From contig DXBX01000089.1 of assembly GCA_019116285.1 (NCBI GenBank), forward strand, positions 1-64,000: 64,000 nt of DNA, read 5' to 3'. Positions 1 through 8,782 of this stretch are shown one piece after another. The first letter of the stretch is position 1. Each line of letters starts with the position of its first letter. The translations under genes were made by a program, and so were the position numbers. The notes beneath the pieces are model-generated. The model saw only the letters and a list, made by a program, of their open reading frames with translations, had not been told where the DNA came from and made no database searches. The stretch comes from Candidatus Bacteroides merdigallinarum (lineage in GTDB: Bacteria > Bacteroidota > Bacteroidia > Bacteroidales > Bacteroidaceae).

Positions 1-1410
1 ACTTTCCGTGAAGACGGCTACTCTCGTCTGATCAACAATCGTTGGGGCTTCTTCCCCGGTGTGTCTGCCGGCTGGATTTTCTCAGAGGAAAATTTCTATG
101 CACCTTTGCGCGACATCGTGAACTATGGTAAGTTGCGTGCCAGCTTTGGTGTGAACGGTAGTATCGACACAAACTATATCGGCATTTATACTTTGCATGG
201 TGCTTATGGTTCAGCCATGTATAATAGTGCTATTGGTTTCCGCTTGAGTACGTTGCCCAATCCGGACTTGCGTTGGGAAAAGACCCGTACAGCCGAAGTC
301 GGCCTTGACTTGGGCTTCTTGAACAACCGCTTCACGCTAGGCTTCACGTTCTATGACCGTGTGACTTCGGACAAATACGCCAGCATGCCGTTGCCGCCTA
401 CCAGCGGTTGGGATGCTATTACGAACAACAACGGTAAGTTCCGCAACCGGGGTATTGAAATCGATATTAATGCCAACATCTTAAAGATTAAGGATTTCAG
501 TTGGACATTGGGTGCCAACATTGCCTATAATAAGAACACGGTAGTGGAATTACCGGATAACGGCTTGCTCAACAACCGTCAGGGCGGTACAGAAATTTAC
601 ACGGGCAACGGGGATGAAACGATGTTCGTGGGCGGCCTGCAGGAAGGCCAGACTCCCTACAATGTGATTGTAGGCTACGGTGTGGATAGAATGGTACGTT
701 CGGAGGCCGACTTGGTGGATGGCTATTGCGACATCTCGCAGGGACAAGCTGTCTATTATGGTCCCAAGGGTCTTCAGAAGTTGCAGGATGCCGGCTGGAC
801 AGGCAACGCTTATGAGCTGGCTCCCGGTGACCTGATGTTCCAAGATATCAATGGTGATGGTATGATTGACTCTTACGACCGCAAGGTGATTGGCCACACC
901 ACGCCGAAGTGGAATGGCGGTTTCAACACGACGCTAAGTTGGAAAGGATTGTCGCTCTACCTGCGTACAGACTTCGGTTTGGGATTCGATACCTATGACG
1001 GTGTCCGCCAGTGGTTCAATGGTTGCGCTCAAGGTAACTACAATATGACTACCGATATTTGGGATTCCTGGACACCGGAGAACCCGGGTGCCAAGTATCC
1101 GCGCTATGACTATGCTGATCAGTTGGGTAAGAACAACTACGTCCGTACCTCCGAGTATTGGGTGACAAAAGGTAATTACCTGGCTCTTCGTGAGTTGCAA
1201 CTGTCCTATACGTTGCCAACGCGCATCTGCAACAAATTCCATTGCCAGGGCCTGACGGTATCCGTGACGGGTCAGAACCTGGGCTACTGGACCAGCAGTG
1301 CTAATCCCATACCGGATTATACCCAGTATACTAGTGGTGATACCGGTGGTAATGGTGGTACCTACGCACTGCCCCGCACCGTTCTTTTCGGACTCAATGT
1401 TACCTTCTAA
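1..1410 (+). CDS. SusC/RagA-family TonB-linked outer membrane protein, C-terminal part (truncated by window start)
   Basis: Frame is open from base 1 (TFREDGYSRLINNRWGFFPGVSAGW...). SusC C-terminal barrel motifs (ASFGVNGS, NPDLRWEKT, ends LFGLNVTF). Followed directly by a SusD gene. Confidence 0.93.
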   Translation, partial: TFREDGYSRLINNRWGFFPGVSAGWIFSEENFYAPLRDIVNYGKLRASFGVNGSIDTNYIGIYTLHGAYGSAMYNSAIGFRLSTLPNPDLRWEKTRTAEVGLDLGFLNNRFTLGFTFYDRVTSDKYASMPLPPTSGWDAITNNNGKFRNRGIEIDINANILKIKDFSWTLGANIAYNKNTVVELPDNGLLNNRQGGTEIYTGNGDETMFVGGLQEGQTPYNVIVGYGVDRMVRSEADLVDGYCDISQGQAVYYGPKGLQKLQDAGWTGNAYELAPGDLMFQDINGDGMIDSYDRKVIGHTTPKWNGGFNTTLSWKGLSLYLRTDFGLGFDTYDGVRQWFNGCAQGNYNMTTDIWDSWTPENPGAKYPRYDYADQLGKNNYVRTSEYWVTKGNYLALRELQLSYTLPTRICNKFHCQGLTVSVTGQNLGYWTSSANPIPDYTQYTSGDTGGNGGTYALPRTVLFGLNVTF

Positions 1411-1442
1411 ACTCTTGTCTCACTTAACAGAATTATACGACA

Positions 1443-3179
1443 ATGAAAAGAAATAAATTGTTTACATTTGCTTCCGCAGCCTTGATTTCGGCCGGCATGG
1501 GCTTGACATCCTGTTCGGACTGGCTGGACCTGTCGCCGATAGACTATTATGGCGCCAGCAATTTCTGGCAGACGGAAGACCAGGCTCTCGGTAATCTGAC
1601 AGCTGTGATGCAGCAGTTCCGCAATTCCTCATTCCAGACCTTGATACTGTATGGCGAAATGCGAGGTGGCGCTTACACCACGTTCGACAGTGGTTCCGAC
1701 GGTTCCAGCCTTTATCAGGGCTATTTGCGCACACAGAACTTGTCGCAGACCAATCCCGGCATTTCTAATTTCGGTGGTTATTGGCAGCAGATAGGAGCGT
1801 TGAACCTGTTCATCGCCAATGTGGAGAATGCAAATTACTTCTCCGATGAAGACACCAAGAACTATTGCCTGGGCATGGCCTATGGCATGCGTGCCTACTA
1901 TTATTTCGTGATGTACCGTGCCTATGGCGGAGTACCCCTGCGTCTGACTCCGGAGGTGGAAAACGGTAACTATGACCAAAGCTCTTTGTACATGGCGCGT
2001 GCCACGGCTTCTGAGACGATGACCCAGATTAAGTCGGACGTCAATCGTTCGTTGGAATACTTCGGTGACCAGACCTCTTTCAACTTCAATGGAAGCAGTT
2101 CCAACGCCAAGTACTATTGGTCTAAAGCAGCCAGTGAAATGTTGGCGGGCGAAGTCTATTTGTGGAATGCCAAGGTGGCTACCGGTGACCAACCGGCCAC
2201 GCGGGAAGACCTGACCGTGGCCAAGGAGCACTTTACCAATGTCACGGAAGATTTCGGTCTGGTCATGCAGGATGATTTTGCCGATGTGTTTAGTGCCAAC
2301 AACAAACAGAATTCGGAAATCATCTTTGCGGTGATGTATGATGAAAATGAGGCTACCAACGGTAATTTGCAGTATTACATGTACTCTACCAATTCCGGTT
2401 CTACAATTGGCGCAGGCTATGACAGCGACGGTAATTTGTGGGAGAACCCGACGATGATCTCGCAGACCCAGCACCGTTACCAATACGCTAATGCCTTGTG
2501 GTATCAGTTTGATGCTGCCGATACGCGCCGGGATACTACGTTTATTCCGTCGTGGCACGATCAGGCCGGTACGCAGTTGCGTGGAACATTCGTCACCAAG
2601 AACCTGGGCAGCATTTTGTCCACCACTGGTTATCACTGTTACAACGGCGACCAGCCGGTCTACCGCCTGCCGCTGGCTTACCTGTCATTGGCTGAGATTG
2701 CCAACATGGAGGGTGACAATGCATCGGTGGAATATTACGTGAACTTGGTTCGCGAGCGTGCGTATGGCGACAACTGGGACCGTACCGTGTATGGCTATAC
2801 CGCCGGTACCTTTGTGCAGAACGAGGTGGCCATCCTGCACGAGAAGGACAAGGAATTTGTGCAGGAAGGTCAGCGTTGGTATGATGTACGCCGCATGACC
2901 ATCGACCCGGCTTGCGGGGAGACGGATCATCTGGTGTTCCACGATGAAGGGCACATTGCCTATGGCCTGACTATCACGGAGAATATGAAGGAATTGAGCG
3001 ATGCACCTTGGGGTACGGATGCGGACAAGGGTCAGGAAGTACCGCCTGAAATTGTGGTAGAGCCTATTCTCCCGACAAACTTGGCCTATCGTGTCTTGTG
3101 GCCGCTCAGCACGTCTGACTTGAGCAATGACCCCGAACTGAAACAAACTCCAGGTTACGAAATGACTGATGAAGAATAA
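1443..3179 (+). CDS. SusD/RagB-family nutrient-binding outer membrane lipoprotein
   Basis: Lipoprotein signal (MKRNKLFTFASAALISAGMGLTSCSDWLDLSP), RagB/SusD-like fold sequence, directly downstream of SusC. Confidence 0.93.
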   Translation: MKRNKLFTFASAALISAGMGLTSCSDWLDLSPIDYYGASNFWQTEDQALGNLTAVMQQFRNSSFQTLILYGEMRGGAYTTFDSGSDGSSLYQGYLRTQNLSQTNPGISNFGGYWQQIGALNLFIANVENANYFSDEDTKNYCLGMAYGMRAYYYFVMYRAYGGVPLRLTPEVENGNYDQSSLYMARATASETMTQIKSDVNRSLEYFGDQTSFNFNGSSSNAKYYWSKAASEMLAGEVYLWNAKVATGDQPATREDLTVAKEHFTNVTEDFGLVMQDDFADVFSANNKQNSEIIFAVMYDENEATNGNLQYYMYSTNSGSTIGAGYDSDGNLWENPTMISQTQHRYQYANALWYQFDAADTRRDTTFIPSWHDQAGTQLRGTFVTKNLGSILSTTGYHCYNGDQPVYRLPLAYLSLAEIANMEGDNASVEYYVNLVRERAYGDNWDRTVYGYTAGTFVQNEVAILHEKDKEFVQEGQRWYDVRRMTIDPACGETDHLVFHDEGHIAYGLTITENMKELSDAPWGTDADKGQEVPPEIVVEPILPTNLAYRVLWPLSTSDLSNDPELKQTPGYEMTDEE

Positions 3180-3231
3180 TGTGATTTTGATGTACTGATT
3201 TAAGTCCTAGCAGATTCTTTTTTGTATTTTT

Positions 3232-3278
3232 CTTCACGCTTGTCCCTGCTTTCTAGCAGGGCGGGCGTGAAGTTTTTT
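3232..3278 (+). terminator. Rho-independent terminator after the first susCD pair
   Basis: CTTCACGCttGTCCCTGCTttctAGCAGGGCgGGCGTGAAG followed by TTTTTT. Confidence 0.8.
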
Positions 3279-3339
3279 ACGATTTATACCGTTTGAATAG
3301 CTTCTTGAAGGTCGGATAAAGTTTAATCGTGTAGTTCAT
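3277..3339 (-). pseudogene. Truncated RelE/ParE-like toxin remnant (20 codons)
   Basis: Minus strand ATG AAC TAC ACG ATT AAA CTT TAT CCG ACC TTC AAG AAG CTA TTC AAA CGG TAT AAA TCG TAA = MNYTIKLYPTFKKLFKRYKS*. The start overlaps the antitoxin-like stop by 17 nt, as in TA operons. Too short for the ORF track. Confidence 0.5.
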
Positions 3340-3616
3340 GCTTGAGTTCCTCCGCGGGTCTTCCTTTTAATTTTCCTGCCCGTATCAGCTTGATTTCTTC
3401 GCACACCTCGTTCAGGTCTTCTATCAGTTCGGCCTTGGTCTTGGGGCGGTAGGACTCGGCGTCTTCGGAGACGACAGACACGGTAGGTACCGGTGCTTTG
3501 TATTGTTGCGCCACCAGTTTCTTGACATACTTCAGCAGCTTCTTCATGCTGTTCTCGTCGTCGGCAATGTAGCTCAGTTCGCGGAAAAGCTCCGCATTCA
3601 GGTTCAAGGTGTTCAT
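3323..3616 (-). CDS. Antitoxin-like small protein
   Basis: 97 aa; C-terminal ...EDLNEVCEEIKLIRAGKLKGRPAEELKHELHD resembles Bacteroides type II antitoxins. Confidence 0.6.
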   Translation of the reverse strand: MNTLNLNAELFRELSYIADDENSMKKLLKYVKKLVAQQYKAPVPTVSVVSEDAESYRPKTKAELIEDLNEVCEEIKLIRAGKLKGRPAEELKHELHD

Positions 3617-3661
3617 ACTTACTCTCTATTATCAGTTATGGGGACAAAGATACGCAATAAA

Positions 3662-3698
3662 GCGCGGATTCCGAAGCATTGCCGTCGAAATCCGCGTT
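3662..3698 (-). terminator. Hairpin/terminator downstream of copA
   Basis: Minus-strand ACGCGGATTTCG...CGGAATCCGCGC followed by TTTATT. Confidence 0.5.
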
Positions 3699-3708
3699 TG
3701 CATCTACT

Positions 3709-6210
3709 TTACTCGCTCAGCCCGTATTCCCCTGCCTCTTCCGTCACCTGCTGTTGCAGCTCTTCCAACGTGTATTCCTTGCCGCTGAACTGCACCGTGG
3801 CTACGGGCGGGTCGAGGGTGACGGTGGCACTGACGCCTTCCAACTTGTTCAACGCTTTCTCTACGTGCATGCGGCAGTGGTTGCACATCATGCCGCTTAC
3901 TTTGAATTGCTTTTCCATTGTCTTCATTTCGATTTTAATAGGACTATCTGTTTTGATAGAGTTATCTATAAGTTCTTCATTAGTATCCGAGAGCCTCTTC
4001 CTCCGCAACCGCAGGCTGTTTGTCACCACGCTGACACTGCTGAACGCCATGGCTGCCCCGCCAATCATCGGATTGAGCAGGAAGCCGCAGACGGGGTAGA
4101 GCACGCCGGCGGCGACGGGCACACTGATAGTATTGTATATGAAGGCCCAGAAGAGGTTTTGCCGGATGGTGCGCACCGTCAGACGGGAAAGGCGCAGGGC
4201 TTCGGGTATCTTGCGCAGGTCGGAGGAGATGAGCGTCATCTTTGCCACGTCCATGGCAATGTCGCTGCCGCTGCCCATGGCAATGCTCAAATTTGCCTGT
4301 GCCAGGGCGGCACTGTCGTTGATGCCGTCGCCCACCATGGCCACCACCTTGCCCGCCTGTTGCAATTGATTGATATAAGCCGCCTTATCCTGGGGCAATA
4401 CGCCGGCGCGGTATTTCGCGATGCCTGCCTGGCGGGCAATGGCTCCGGCAGTGGCTTCATTGTCGCCCGTCAGCAGATGGATCTCTACGCCTTCGGCTTG
4501 CAGGGTGCGGATGGCCTCGACGGACGAAGGCTTGATGCGGTCGGCGATAGCGATGACAGCCAAGGCTTCTGTCTCGTTGGCAAACCAAACGACTGTCTGT
4601 GCTTCTGCTTCCCAAGCTGTGGCGGCCTCTTGCAGGGCGGGAGCGATGTGCTTGCCTTCCACCAAGTGGCGGTTGCCTGCATAGTAACACATATTATTAT
4701 AATAACCCTTCACGCCTTGTCCCGTCAGGCTTTCGAATCCGTCCACACGCAGTTCTTCATTATTCATTCTTAATTCTTCATTCAGCAGTATGGCTTCAGC
4801 CAGCGGATGCTCGGATTGCTTTTCTAGAGCTAACAGGATGGAGGCGGATGTATTGGCTCTTTCATCTGTCCAAAGGATGTGTTGCACGGTAGGATGCCCT
4901 TCGGTCACGGTGCCCGTCTTGTCCAGCACTACGGCATTGACCATCTTTGCGGTCTCCAGGCTCTCGGCGTCTTTAATCAAGATGCCCCGCTCGGCTCCTT
5001 TACCGATTCCTACCATGATGGCCGTAGGCGTAGCCAGTCCCAAGGCACAGGGACAGGCAATGATGAGCACCGTCACCAGGGCCAGCAAGCCGTGGGAGAA
5101 GCCTTCTGTGGGTGCGAGGAGTATCCAGAGAATGAACGAGAGCAGTGCGATGCCCATGATGGTCGGTACAAAGACGGCTGCCACCTTGTCCACCAGCTTC
5201 TGTATGGGAGCTTTGGAGCCTTGCGCATCCTGCACCAGGTGGATAATCTTCGCCAAGAGCGTATCCGTCCCCACTTTCTCCGCGCGGAAGCGGAAGCTGC
5301 CCTTCTGGTTGATGGTGCCGGCGTACACCTTGGTGTCCGGTCGCTTGGCCACAGGCACCGGTTCGCCGCTCAGCATACTCTCGTCCACGTAGGAGCTGCC
5401 TTCGGTCACCACACCGTCCACGGCGATGCGTTCGCCCGGCTTTACGACCAGGATATCATCCGGACGTATCTGTTCGATGCGCACTTCTTCTTCGTTGCCC
5501 GATGCGGAGAGACGGGTAACGGTCTTAGGCTGCAGCCCCATCAGTTTCTTGATGGCTTGCGAAGTATTGCCCTTGGCCCGCTCTTCCAGCAAGCGGCCCA
5601 ACAGGATGAAGGCGATGATGACGCTCGATGATTCGAAGTAGACGTGTGGTGTGATGCCTCGCGAGAGCCAGAAGTCGGGGAAGAACAGATTGAACATGCT
5701 GAACAGATAGGCCACGCCCGTACTGCCGGCCACCAGTGTATCCATGTTGGCCGAGCCGTGCTTCAGTTGCTTCCAGGCATTGCCAAAGAATGACCGCCCC
5801 AATCCAAAGACAACCGGCGTGGAAAGTGCCCAGGTGATCCAGCCTGCCCAAGACTGCTCCATGAAGCCCATGCCGATGACGGCGATGGGGATGGCCAGGA
5901 GAATGGTCCACGTGGTGCGTTGCTTCAGCGATTGGTATTTTTGGCGATGTGCTTCCTCTACCTCGTCCGCTGTATGTTCATCGTGTGTGATGAGGAGGTC
6001 ATACCCCGCTTCCTGTACAGCGTGTTGCAGGGACTCGGGTGAGGTTTGTGCCGGGTCATACTCCACCAGTGCCGTGGCGGCGGCGTAGTTGACGGAAGCC
6101 CGGCATACGCCCGGCTGCTTGTTCAGCGTCTTGTCTACGCGGGCAGCGCAGGCGGCGCAACTCATCCCCAGGATGGGGAAGGCCTCTTGTCGGTTAGTAG
6201 TCTTTTCCAT
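3709..6210 (-). CDS. copA: Copper/heavy-metal translocating P1B-type ATPase with N-terminal HMA and additional C-terminal HMA (CopZ-like) domain
   Basis: GMSCAACAARVDK (HMA), CPCALGLATP, DKTGTVTEG, GDGINDSAALAQA; C-terminal MEKQFKVSGMMCNHCRMHVEKAL. Start chosen at MEKTTNRQEAF rather than the longer ORF start. Confidence 0.9.
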   Translation of the reverse strand: MEKTTNRQEAFPILGMSCAACAARVDKTLNKQPGVCRASVNYAAATALVEYDPAQTSPESLQHAVQEAGYDLLITHDEHTADEVEEAHRQKYQSLKQRTTWTILLAIPIAVIGMGFMEQSWAGWITWALSTPVVFGLGRSFFGNAWKQLKHGSANMDTLVAGSTGVAYLFSMFNLFFPDFWLSRGITPHVYFESSSVIIAFILLGRLLEERAKGNTSQAIKKLMGLQPKTVTRLSASGNEEEVRIEQIRPDDILVVKPGERIAVDGVVTEGSSYVDESMLSGEPVPVAKRPDTKVYAGTINQKGSFRFRAEKVGTDTLLAKIIHLVQDAQGSKAPIQKLVDKVAAVFVPTIMGIALLSFILWILLAPTEGFSHGLLALVTVLIIACPCALGLATPTAIMVGIGKGAERGILIKDAESLETAKMVNAVVLDKTGTVTEGHPTVQHILWTDERANTSASILLALEKQSEHPLAEAILLNEELRMNNEELRVDGFESLTGQGVKGYYNNMCYYAGNRHLVEGKHIAPALQEAATAWEAEAQTVVWFANETEALAVIAIADRIKPSSVEAIRTLQAEGVEIHLLTGDNEATAGAIARQAGIAKYRAGVLPQDKAAYINQLQQAGKVVAMVGDGINDSAALAQANLSIAMGSGSDIAMDVAKMTLISSDLRKIPEALRLSRLTVRTIRQNLFWAFIYNTISVPVAAGVLYPVCGFLLNPMIGGAAMAFSSVSVVTNSLRLRRKRLSDTNEELIDNSIKTDSPIKIEMKTMEKQFKVSGMMCNHCRMHVEKALNKLEGVSATVTLDPPVATVQFSGKEYTLEELQQQVTEEAGEYGLSE

Positions 6211-6320
6211 TTGCTTGATTCCTTTCATTCTTTTTGGAGGCAAAGGTAAGCAGGAAAGGTGGAAGGAATGTTATAAGATTATGGGTAAGATTTATGGATT
6301 TCTGGGGGAAAAGAAGGCTT

Positions 6321-6411
6321 ATCCTCGAAAAAGTGTGGGCTTTCCTGATTTGAATCCTCGAAAAAGTGTGGGTTTTCTTGGTTTGAATCATCGAAAAAGT
6401 GTATTTTTGCC
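6321..6411. repeat. 33-bp tandem direct repeat, two full copies plus a partial third
   Basis: atcctcgaaaaagtgtgggctttcctgatttga / atcctcgaaaaagtgtgggttttcttggtttga / atcatcgaaaaagtgtatttttgcc. Confidence 0.9.
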
Positions 6412-6434
6412 AAATAATAAAAGATGTGAGGGCT

Positions 6435-7736
6435 ATGAAACGAAAGATATTCAAGGAATTATGTAGGTGGAAAGAAAGTGAATCCCGCAAGCCACTTGTC
6501 TTGTTGGGTGCCCGTCAGGTAGGGAAGACCTGGATTATGAAAGATTTCGGTCGGCAGGAGTATGAACGGGTGGCTTACGTGAACTGTGATGAGGAACCCC
6601 GTATGAAAGACCTATTGGCACTGGATTATGATTTGGATCGCATCCTGTTAGGTTTGCAGGCCATTACCGGAGTGAAGATTGAGGCAGGCAATACGTTGGT
6701 CATTCTGGATGAAATACAGGAAATTCCCCGGGGGTTACACTGCTTGAAGTATTTCTACGAGAATGCCCCTCAGTATCATGTGATGGTGGCAGGTTCCTTG
6801 TTGGGGGGTACGTTGGGCAGAGGGGAGAACTTTCCGGTAGGACAGGTGGATTTGTTGCACATGTATCCTATGAGTTTCTGCGAGTTTCTGGATGCTGTGG
6901 GGGATGAATCGTGGAATGAACTGCTACGTTCCGGCGACACCCGGCTCATTCATGGGATGGGGCCTAAATTCATAGACTTGCTTCGCCAATATTATTTTGT
7001 GGGTGGCATGCCCGAAGCCGTTGCCAGCTATGTGTCCCGCAAGGATTTGGCCGAAGTTAGGCGCGTGCAGTCGGCTATTTTGGAGGCCTACCGTAATGAC
7101 ATTTCCAAGCATACGACCGCACGCGAATCCATGCGTATCGGGCAGGTGCTTGATTCGTTGCCGTCCCAATTGGCCAAGGAAAACAAGAAATTCGTATATG
7201 GTGCCATTCGCAAGGGAGCGAGGGCGACCGATTTTGAACTGGCCATTCAGTGGCTGATGGATGCGGGGATTGTCTACAAAGTCAAGCGGGTTCGGGAAGT
7301 CCGTATGCCTTTGAAGTTTTATGAAGACTTGAGCGCTTTCAAGCTCTTTCTGCTGGATTGCGGTCTGTTGGCATGTATGGTAGAGGCTCCGGCCGGGCAG
7401 ATGCTGTTGGGCGGGGATGTGTTTGTGGAGTTCAAAGGGGCCTTTACCGAGCAGTTTGTTCTCCAGCAATTCAAGTCGCTCTCGTTGAATCCATATTATT
7501 GGAGCAGTGAAAAAACGTCTGCCGAGATTGATTTTGTCATTCAAAAAGGCGAGCGGGTCATACCTGTGGAGGTGAAGGCTGAAGAGAATGTCCGGTCCAA
7601 GTCTTTGTCCCAGTATATTAAAGACAATGAAGGATTGAAAGGTCTCCGGATTTCGATGCGTGGCTACATGGATCAAGGTTGGATGGAGAATATCCCGCTT
7701 TATGGCATTGAACCTTTCTTGGAGAGCCATCAATAG
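6435..7736 (+). CDS. AAA-family ATPase with DUF4143 C-terminal domain
   Basis: MKRKIFKELCRWKESESRKPLVLLGARQVGKTW (Walker A), LVILDEIQEIP (Walker B), C-terminal SSEKTSAEIDFVIQKGERVIPVEVKAEENVRSKSL. Start placed at MKRKIF. Confidence 0.88.
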   Translation: MKRKIFKELCRWKESESRKPLVLLGARQVGKTWIMKDFGRQEYERVAYVNCDEEPRMKDLLALDYDLDRILLGLQAITGVKIEAGNTLVILDEIQEIPRGLHCLKYFYENAPQYHVMVAGSLLGGTLGRGENFPVGQVDLLHMYPMSFCEFLDAVGDESWNELLRSGDTRLIHGMGPKFIDLLRQYYFVGGMPEAVASYVSRKDLAEVRRVQSAILEAYRNDISKHTTARESMRIGQVLDSLPSQLAKENKKFVYGAIRKGARATDFELAIQWLMDAGIVYKVKRVREVRMPLKFYEDLSAFKLFLLDCGLLACMVEAPAGQMLLGGDVFVEFKGAFTEQFVLQQFKSLSLNPYYWSSEKTSAEIDFVIQKGERVIPVEVKAEENVRSKSLSQYIKDNEGLKGLRISMRGYMDQGWMENIPLYGIEPFLESHQ

Positions 7737-7751
7737 ATCTTTGTCTGTCCC

Positions 7752-7819
7752 TTCAACTGAACACTGGGGGTAGTCTTCAACTGAACACTCGGACAGCTTT
7801 CAACTGATCACTTCGGAAG
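7752..7819. repeat. Short-period (23-24 bp) repeat array, core TTCAACTGAACACT, 3 copies
   Basis: ttcaactgaacact at 7752 and 7776, ttcaactgatcact at 7799. Confidence 0.85.
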
Positions 7820-7834
7820 CGTTCTATAACATTG

Positions 7835-8653
7835 TCAGCAGTCTTTTCTGTATTCCGATGGTGACAGCTTGATCCGCTTCTGTACGTACCGGCTGAAATA
7901 AGACACGGAAGAGAAATTCATCCGTTCTGCAATCTCGGTCAGCGAGAGCTCTTTCTGCCGGAGCAGACGAGTGATTTCCTGCATGGTGAAACGGTCAATC
8001 CAGTAAGTGGCAGGTTTCCCGCTAATCTTTTTACATATTTCCGACAGGTAATGCGGCGTGATGCAAAGGCGTGAAGCGTAAAATTCAAGATCACTGTTTC
8101 GGATATATTCACCGGCATACAGCAATTCTATGAATTTTCGTAGCAGGGAGGTGACGCGCTCAGATACTTGCAATTCTTTGTGACTGCGTGCATGAATATC
8201 GTAAAGGTCAAGAATGTGTGCGGTCAGCAGGCTGCCCAGTAATTCTTCCCGGAAAAAATGTTTATCCTCTTCCATGCGCATCCGAAGATATTGCAAGGCT
8301 GTTTCGCATATCCGGAAGTCTCGTTCGGACAATTGTATGACAGGATTCCGCAAGAGCGACAGATGCCCTATGATGCCATAGTTGCTGCGGATGGCAATCG
8401 AAGTGACAAATGCTTCCGAAAGAATCATCAGGATGCCTTGAAAATCATCCGATACCGAGAAGTCCGAAGCAAGTGTTGCATTGGGCAGAATCACATAATC
8501 ACCGGCAGAAATGTTATAATGGGTGTCCTGAAAGGTGAATCCCATATTGCCTTTTCTGCAAAGGATATGGATTATCCGTCCCACGTATCGCAAGGTATTA
8601 AAATCCTGCCATGTATCGGCAAAAATAATTCCGTCAAATTTCGTATCGCTCAT
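7835..8653 (-). CDS. AraC-family transcriptional regulator
   Basis: C-terminal double HTH (LRQKELSLTEIAERMNFSSVSYFSRYVQKRIKLSPSEYRK). Confidence 0.9.
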   Translation of the reverse strand: MSDTKFDGIIFADTWQDFNTLRYVGRIIHILCRKGNMGFTFQDTHYNISAGDYVILPNATLASDFSVSDDFQGILMILSEAFVTSIAIRSNYGIIGHLSLLRNPVIQLSERDFRICETALQYLRMRMEEDKHFFREELLGSLLTAHILDLYDIHARSHKELQVSERVTSLLRKFIELLYAGEYIRNSDLEFYASRLCITPHYLSEICKKISGKPATYWIDRFTMQEITRLLRQKELSLTEIAERMNFSSVSYFSRYVQKRIKLSPSEYRKDC

Positions 8654-8782
8654 CGTCTAAGTTTATTTTCTTGCAAAAATACGCAGAAACCACGAATAGT
8701 GAAAATAGTACCCCCAATTATGTAACAACAATACGACAGGTAACCCGTAACTTTGCATCAGTATTTAAAACTCAGAAAGAAT

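Noticed and set aside
6089-6466. 125-aa ORF containing PRKSVGF repeats
   Set aside because: Explained by the 33-bp DNA repeat (11 codons); overlaps the copA 5' end and the ATPase promoter region.
7741-7820. CRISPR array interpretation of the short repeat arrays (also 32219-32306, 41281-41368)
   Set aside because: Units are contiguous 22-23 bp with no unique ~30-bp spacers, and no cas genes are present.
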